Assembly: GCA_022402445.1 (NCBI GenBank)
Contig: JAKRSF010000003.1
Coordinates: 269,894-333,893, forward strand
From: Cyanobacteriota bacterium
GTDB taxonomy: Bacteria; Cyanobacteriota; Cyanobacteriia; CACIAM-69d
DNA length: 64,000 nucleotides
Direction: 5' to 3'
The position numbers and the translations under genes are program-made. Position 1 is the stretch's first letter; every line of letters starts with the position of its first letter. Shown piece after piece: positions 61,130 to 64,000 of the stretch. The notes under the pieces are model-generated. The model did not search any database. It was not told the origin of the DNA and saw only the letters and a list, made by a program, of their open reading frames with translations.

Positions 61130-62683
61130 ATGACCACCGGCGTTTGGATTTTGGGCGATCGCCTCGACGAACAGCAGAGCGCCCTGGCGGCCTGCGCCGA
61201 TCGCCGGACCACGACGCCGGTGATTGCCATTGAATCCTTGGGGTTTCTGCGCGATCGCCCCTACCACGGCCAAAAGCTGGTGCTGGTGTGGTCGGCGATG
61301 CGGCATTTTGTGGCGGAGTTGCGATCGCGCGGCTGGCCGGCCCAATGGCGCGAAGGGGAAGATTTTGAAAGCGTCCTGCGGCCCTGGATCGCCGAAGCGG
61401 GCATCGATCGCCTCCTGGTGATGGCCCCCACCGATCGCCCCTTCCTGCGCTATTTGCTGGACCTACAAAAACGGCTCCCCTGCGCCCTAGAAATCTTGCC
61501 CTGCAACCATTTCATGTGGTCCGAGGCGGAGGTGCTCGACTGGCTACGCGATCGCAAACGGCCCCTGCTGGAGGATTTTTATCGGGCCGGACGGCGGCGC
61601 TGGGGCATTTTGATGGACGGCGACGGCCCCAAGGCTACCCCCACGGGCGATCGCTGGAACTTCGACGCGGACAACCGCAAACCACCCAAATCCGGCCTCA
61701 AGCCACCGCCCCCCCTCACCTTTGAGCCGGACGCCATCACCCAGGCCGTCATCGACAAGGTGAACCAACTGCCCGATCGCGGCATCCAACCCTGGGGTGA
61801 CGTGACCCCCTTCCATTGGGCCGTCACGCGATCGCAGGCTGTGGCGGTCCTTGAAAATTTTATTGAACAGCGCCTCCGGGACTTTGGCCCCTATCAAGAC
61901 GCCATGGTCACGGGCCAAGACACCCTCTGGCACGCCCTCCTGTCCCCTTACCTCAACCTTGGTCTGCTGCGGCCAGCGGAGGTAGTGCAGGCGATCGCGG
62001 CGGCCCATCGCGATCGCGGCGATCTGCCCCTAGCCAGCGTCGAAGGCTGCATCCGCCAAATCCTCGGCTGGCGGGAATATATGCGCGGCCTGTACCTGCA
62101 CCTGAGCGGCCCAGCGGACGCCCCCACCGCCTACGACCAGAGCAACTGGTTTGACCACCAGCGGCTCCTGCCCGACTTCTTCTGGACCGGCGACACCCCC
62201 TGCAACTGCCTGCGACAAACCCTCACTCAGGTACGAAAAACCGCCTACGGCCACCACATCCAGCGGCTAATGATTTTGGGGAATTTTGCGACCATCGCGG
62301 GAATCCAGCCCCAGGCAGTCGAATCCTGGTTCCACAGCGCCTTCATCGACGGCTACGACTGGGTGATGCAGACCAATGTCCTGGGCATGGGCCTCTTTGC
62401 CGACGGGGGCCGCCTCGCCACCAAGCCCTATGCGGCGTCGGCGAACTACATCAACCGCATGGGGGATTACTGCAAAGCCTGCCCCTATGACCCCAAGCAG
62501 CGCACCGGCCCCAACGCCTGCCCCTTCAACTTCTTCTACTGGGATTTTTTGATCCGCCACGAGGAGCGGCTGCGATCGCAAGGGCGCATGGCCCTGGTGC
62601 TGAAGCATTTGGACAAATTCACCGATGCCGATCGCGCCGCGATCGCCGACCACGCCGAAACCTGGTGGGCGCACCAAGCCTAG
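61130..62683 (+). CDS. Iron-sulfur (6-4)-type photolyase / FeS-BCP cryptochrome
   Basis: A flavoprotein of the FeS-BCP (PhrB/CryB) branch, members of which repair (6-4) photoproducts. The 517 residues have an N-terminal antenna domain (VWILGDRLDEQQSALAACAD) and a C-terminal FAD domain (YQDAMVTGQDTLWHALLSPY, SVEGCIRQILGWREYMRGLY, GHHIQRLMILGNFATIAGIQ). The four 4Fe-4S cysteines are present: one in GDTPCNCLRQT, then MGDYCKACPYDPKQRTGPNA with the following CPF. The C-x2-C-x12-C spacing matches Agrobacterium PhrB. His in YGHHIQRL is the proposed catalytic pair site. This is a second photolyase type in the window. Confidence 0.93.
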   Translation: MTTGVWILGDRLDEQQSALAACADRRTTTPVIAIESLGFLRDRPYHGQKLVLVWSAMRHFVAELRSRGWPAQWREGEDFESVLRPWIAEAGIDRLLVMAPTDRPFLRYLLDLQKRLPCALEILPCNHFMWSEAEVLDWLRDRKRPLLEDFYRAGRRRWGILMDGDGPKATPTGDRWNFDADNRKPPKSGLKPPPPLTFEPDAITQAVIDKVNQLPDRGIQPWGDVTPFHWAVTRSQAVAVLENFIEQRLRDFGPYQDAMVTGQDTLWHALLSPYLNLGLLRPAEVVQAIAAAHRDRGDLPLASVEGCIRQILGWREYMRGLYLHLSGPADAPTAYDQSNWFDHQRLLPDFFWTGDTPCNCLRQTLTQVRKTAYGHHIQRLMILGNFATIAGIQPQAVESWFHSAFIDGYDWVMQTNVLGMGLFADGGRLATKPYAASANYINRMGDYCKACPYDPKQRTGPNACPFNFFYWDFLIRHEERLRSQGRMALVLKHLDKFTDADRAAIADHAETWWAHQA

Positions 62684-62766
62684 AATGGCCCCAGATGGAC
62701 CCTCTCCCCTAGGACTCGTCCATTGGCCCGGTCCAGCTTCCGCCCCTAAGTCCCCCCCAAAAGTCC

Positions 62767-63987
62767 ATGGTTTCCCAATCCCTGCGTCGTGTCCTGGCGA
62801 TCACCCTCGCGATCGTCCTGGCGGTGATCTTGGCGGCGGGGGGCGGATGGGTGCCAGCCCTGGCCCAGGATGCTCCGGAGGTGGAGCTGCTGCTGGGCGA
62901 TCGCGGCGATCGGGCCATGGTGTTCTTCGATGGGCGTCCCCTGTTTCCCCTGCGGCGATCGGCCAACCTCTCGGCCCATGAGCGGGTGCAGTTGGTGGAA
63001 CAAACCCTGGAAGCGTGGCTCGATCGCGCGATCGCCGAACCCACCCTGGGCCTCCAGATTTCACGCCAATTCCGCAACAACCAGCCCACCCTCACCCTCA
63101 ATGGCGAACAACTGCTCACCCTCACGGAGCGGGATCTCGTCAGCGCCAATACGCCGGAACTCCAAGCCTTTGCATGGCGCGATCGCCTTGAAGATGCCTT
63201 TTCCCAGGCCCGCTATGAACGCACCCCCGCCGGTCAACGGGCCGCCCTGCTGCGGGCGTTGGCGATCGCGGCGGTCACCCTGCTGACCCAATGGTTCCTG
63301 CGCTGGACCATGGACCTGAGCCTGCGCCGGAGCCTCGGGGAGGACCATTCCCACCGATTCCGACACTGGCCCCGGCCCCTGGCCCTGCTCTACCGCATTC
63401 GGTATCCCCTCCTGGCGGCGGCGGTGTGGGCCTGGGGGATCCCCGCGATCGCCCGCTGCTTCCCCCTGGGCCGCCGCCTGATCCAAACCCTGATCGTCGA
63501 TACCCTCACGAGCCCCGTGGTCCAATTCGGTGAGGTGGCCTGCTCGCCGCTGGATTTGATGGCCCTGGCCCTGGCGATCGCGGCCCTGTGGTGGTTGGCC
63601 CAACTGCTGGCCCACTGGCTCAAGGCCCACATCCTCAGCCCCGCCGAGGTGGAACGGTCCGCCCAGGAGATCCTGAGCCTGATCGTGCGCTACGGCTCCT
63701 TTGGCTTTGGTCTGCTGGTGCTGCTGCCCGCCTGGGGGTTGAATGTGAGCTCGATCGCGATCGCCGCCAGCGTCCTCGGGGTGGGTTTGGGGTTGGGGTT
63801 GCAAAACATCGCCAACAACTTCGTCAGCGGCCTGATTGTGCTGCTAGAAAAACCCATCCGCGTCGGTGACTTCATCGCCCTCGGGGATCTGGTGGGCTCC
63901 GTCGAGCGGATCGGCGCGCGATCGACCGAGGTGCGCACCCTCAATCACGGGCTTCAACTTAAGGAGAAGGAGCCCAAATCTCCTTGA
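62767..63987 (+). pseudogene. MscS-family mechanosensitive channel, interrupted at 3' side
   Basis: A membrane channel that opens on osmotic downshift. The visible frame of 406 residues has a signal peptide (to VPALAQ), a periplasmic domain, several membrane segments and the pore helix (SVLGVGLGLGLQNIANNFVS, then LIVLLEKPIRVGDFIALGDL). It should continue after EVRT into the cytoplasmic beta domain. Instead, after GARSTEVRTL it reads NHGLQLKEKEPKSP and stops. The DNA from about 63946 is less GC-rich and folds into a hairpin, which suggests that an insertion truncates the gene. It could also be an assembly junction. Confidence 0.75.
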
Positions 63988-64000
63988 GTTGAGCCTCTCG
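63946..64000. mobile_element. Possible left end of an inserted element (hairpin)
   Basis: GGCTTCAACTTAAGGAGA at 63950-63967 pairs with TCTCCTTGAGTTGAGCC at 63979-63995 (one bulge, one G-T pair) around an 11-base loop. The hairpin starts just where the mscS reading frame loses family similarity. Subterminal hairpins are typical of IS200/IS605 elements, which leave no target duplication. The rest lies beyond the window, so the type is a guess. Confidence 0.45.

Overview
The window is chromosomal DNA from a GC-rich cyanobacterium. Two things support this. The octamer GCGATCGC (HIP1) and its core occur throughout, inside and between genes. Several genes are specific to cyanobacteria: psbO, psb27, a CruP-type lycopene-cyclase paralogue, SigF, a COP23-domain protein, KGK-domain proteins and a DUF3082-type membrane protein. 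No rRNA, tRNA, complete insertion sequence, CRISPR array or replication origin was recognised. Most of the region is ordinary core genome with short operons and many divergent or convergent gene pairs.

Layout. 1-15 kb: the C-terminal part of an RND efflux pump, dnaK, psb27, biotin genes (bioB-bioY), lspA, a DsbA-like lipoprotein, a DrrAB-like ABC exporter, a coiled-coil DUF2325 protein, an aldo/keto reductase and apt. 15-23 kb: a MASE1-PAS adenylyl cyclase, then the most unusual block, in which a bacterial dynamin-like GTPase is followed on the same strand by five small KGK-domain paralogues, one of them frameshifted. A repeat-containing Ca-binding-like protein lies on the other side. 23-38 kb: dxs, psbO, sigF with a PilP-like lipoprotein downstream, a Cys-containing secreted protein, recG, a Gfo/Idh/MocA dehydrogenase, queC, a chloroplast-glutamyl-endopeptidase-like S9 peptidase and an outer-membrane-like protein. 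38-53 kb: a zinc-ribbon protein, an SGNH-like protein with a membrane-anchored coiled-coil partner, an anti-sigma kinase, MoeB-rhodanese, a polysaccharide deacetylase, a cysteine desulfurase, MgtC, folK, Uma2, NUDIX, a CPD photolyase, a COP23 protein and a GT2-GtrA glycosyltransferase. 53-64 kb: a 777-residue TPR membrane protein of unknown function, FtsE, CruP, an m5C methyltransferase/HNH restriction pair, a DUF3082-like protein, a FeS (6-4)-type photolyase and an mscS gene that appears to be broken at the right edge by inserted DNA.

Several groups fit together functionally. PsbO and Psb27 (oxygen-evolving complex and its repair), the two photolyases and CruP all relate to light and photodamage. 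SigF and the PilP-like protein may both relate to type IV pili. MoeB-rhodanese and the cysteine desulfurase both handle sulfur transfer. The KGK/dynamin block, the TPR protein and the restriction-modification pair look poorer in HIP1 sites and more AT-rich than their surroundings. They are the best candidates for accessory or fast-evolving DNA.
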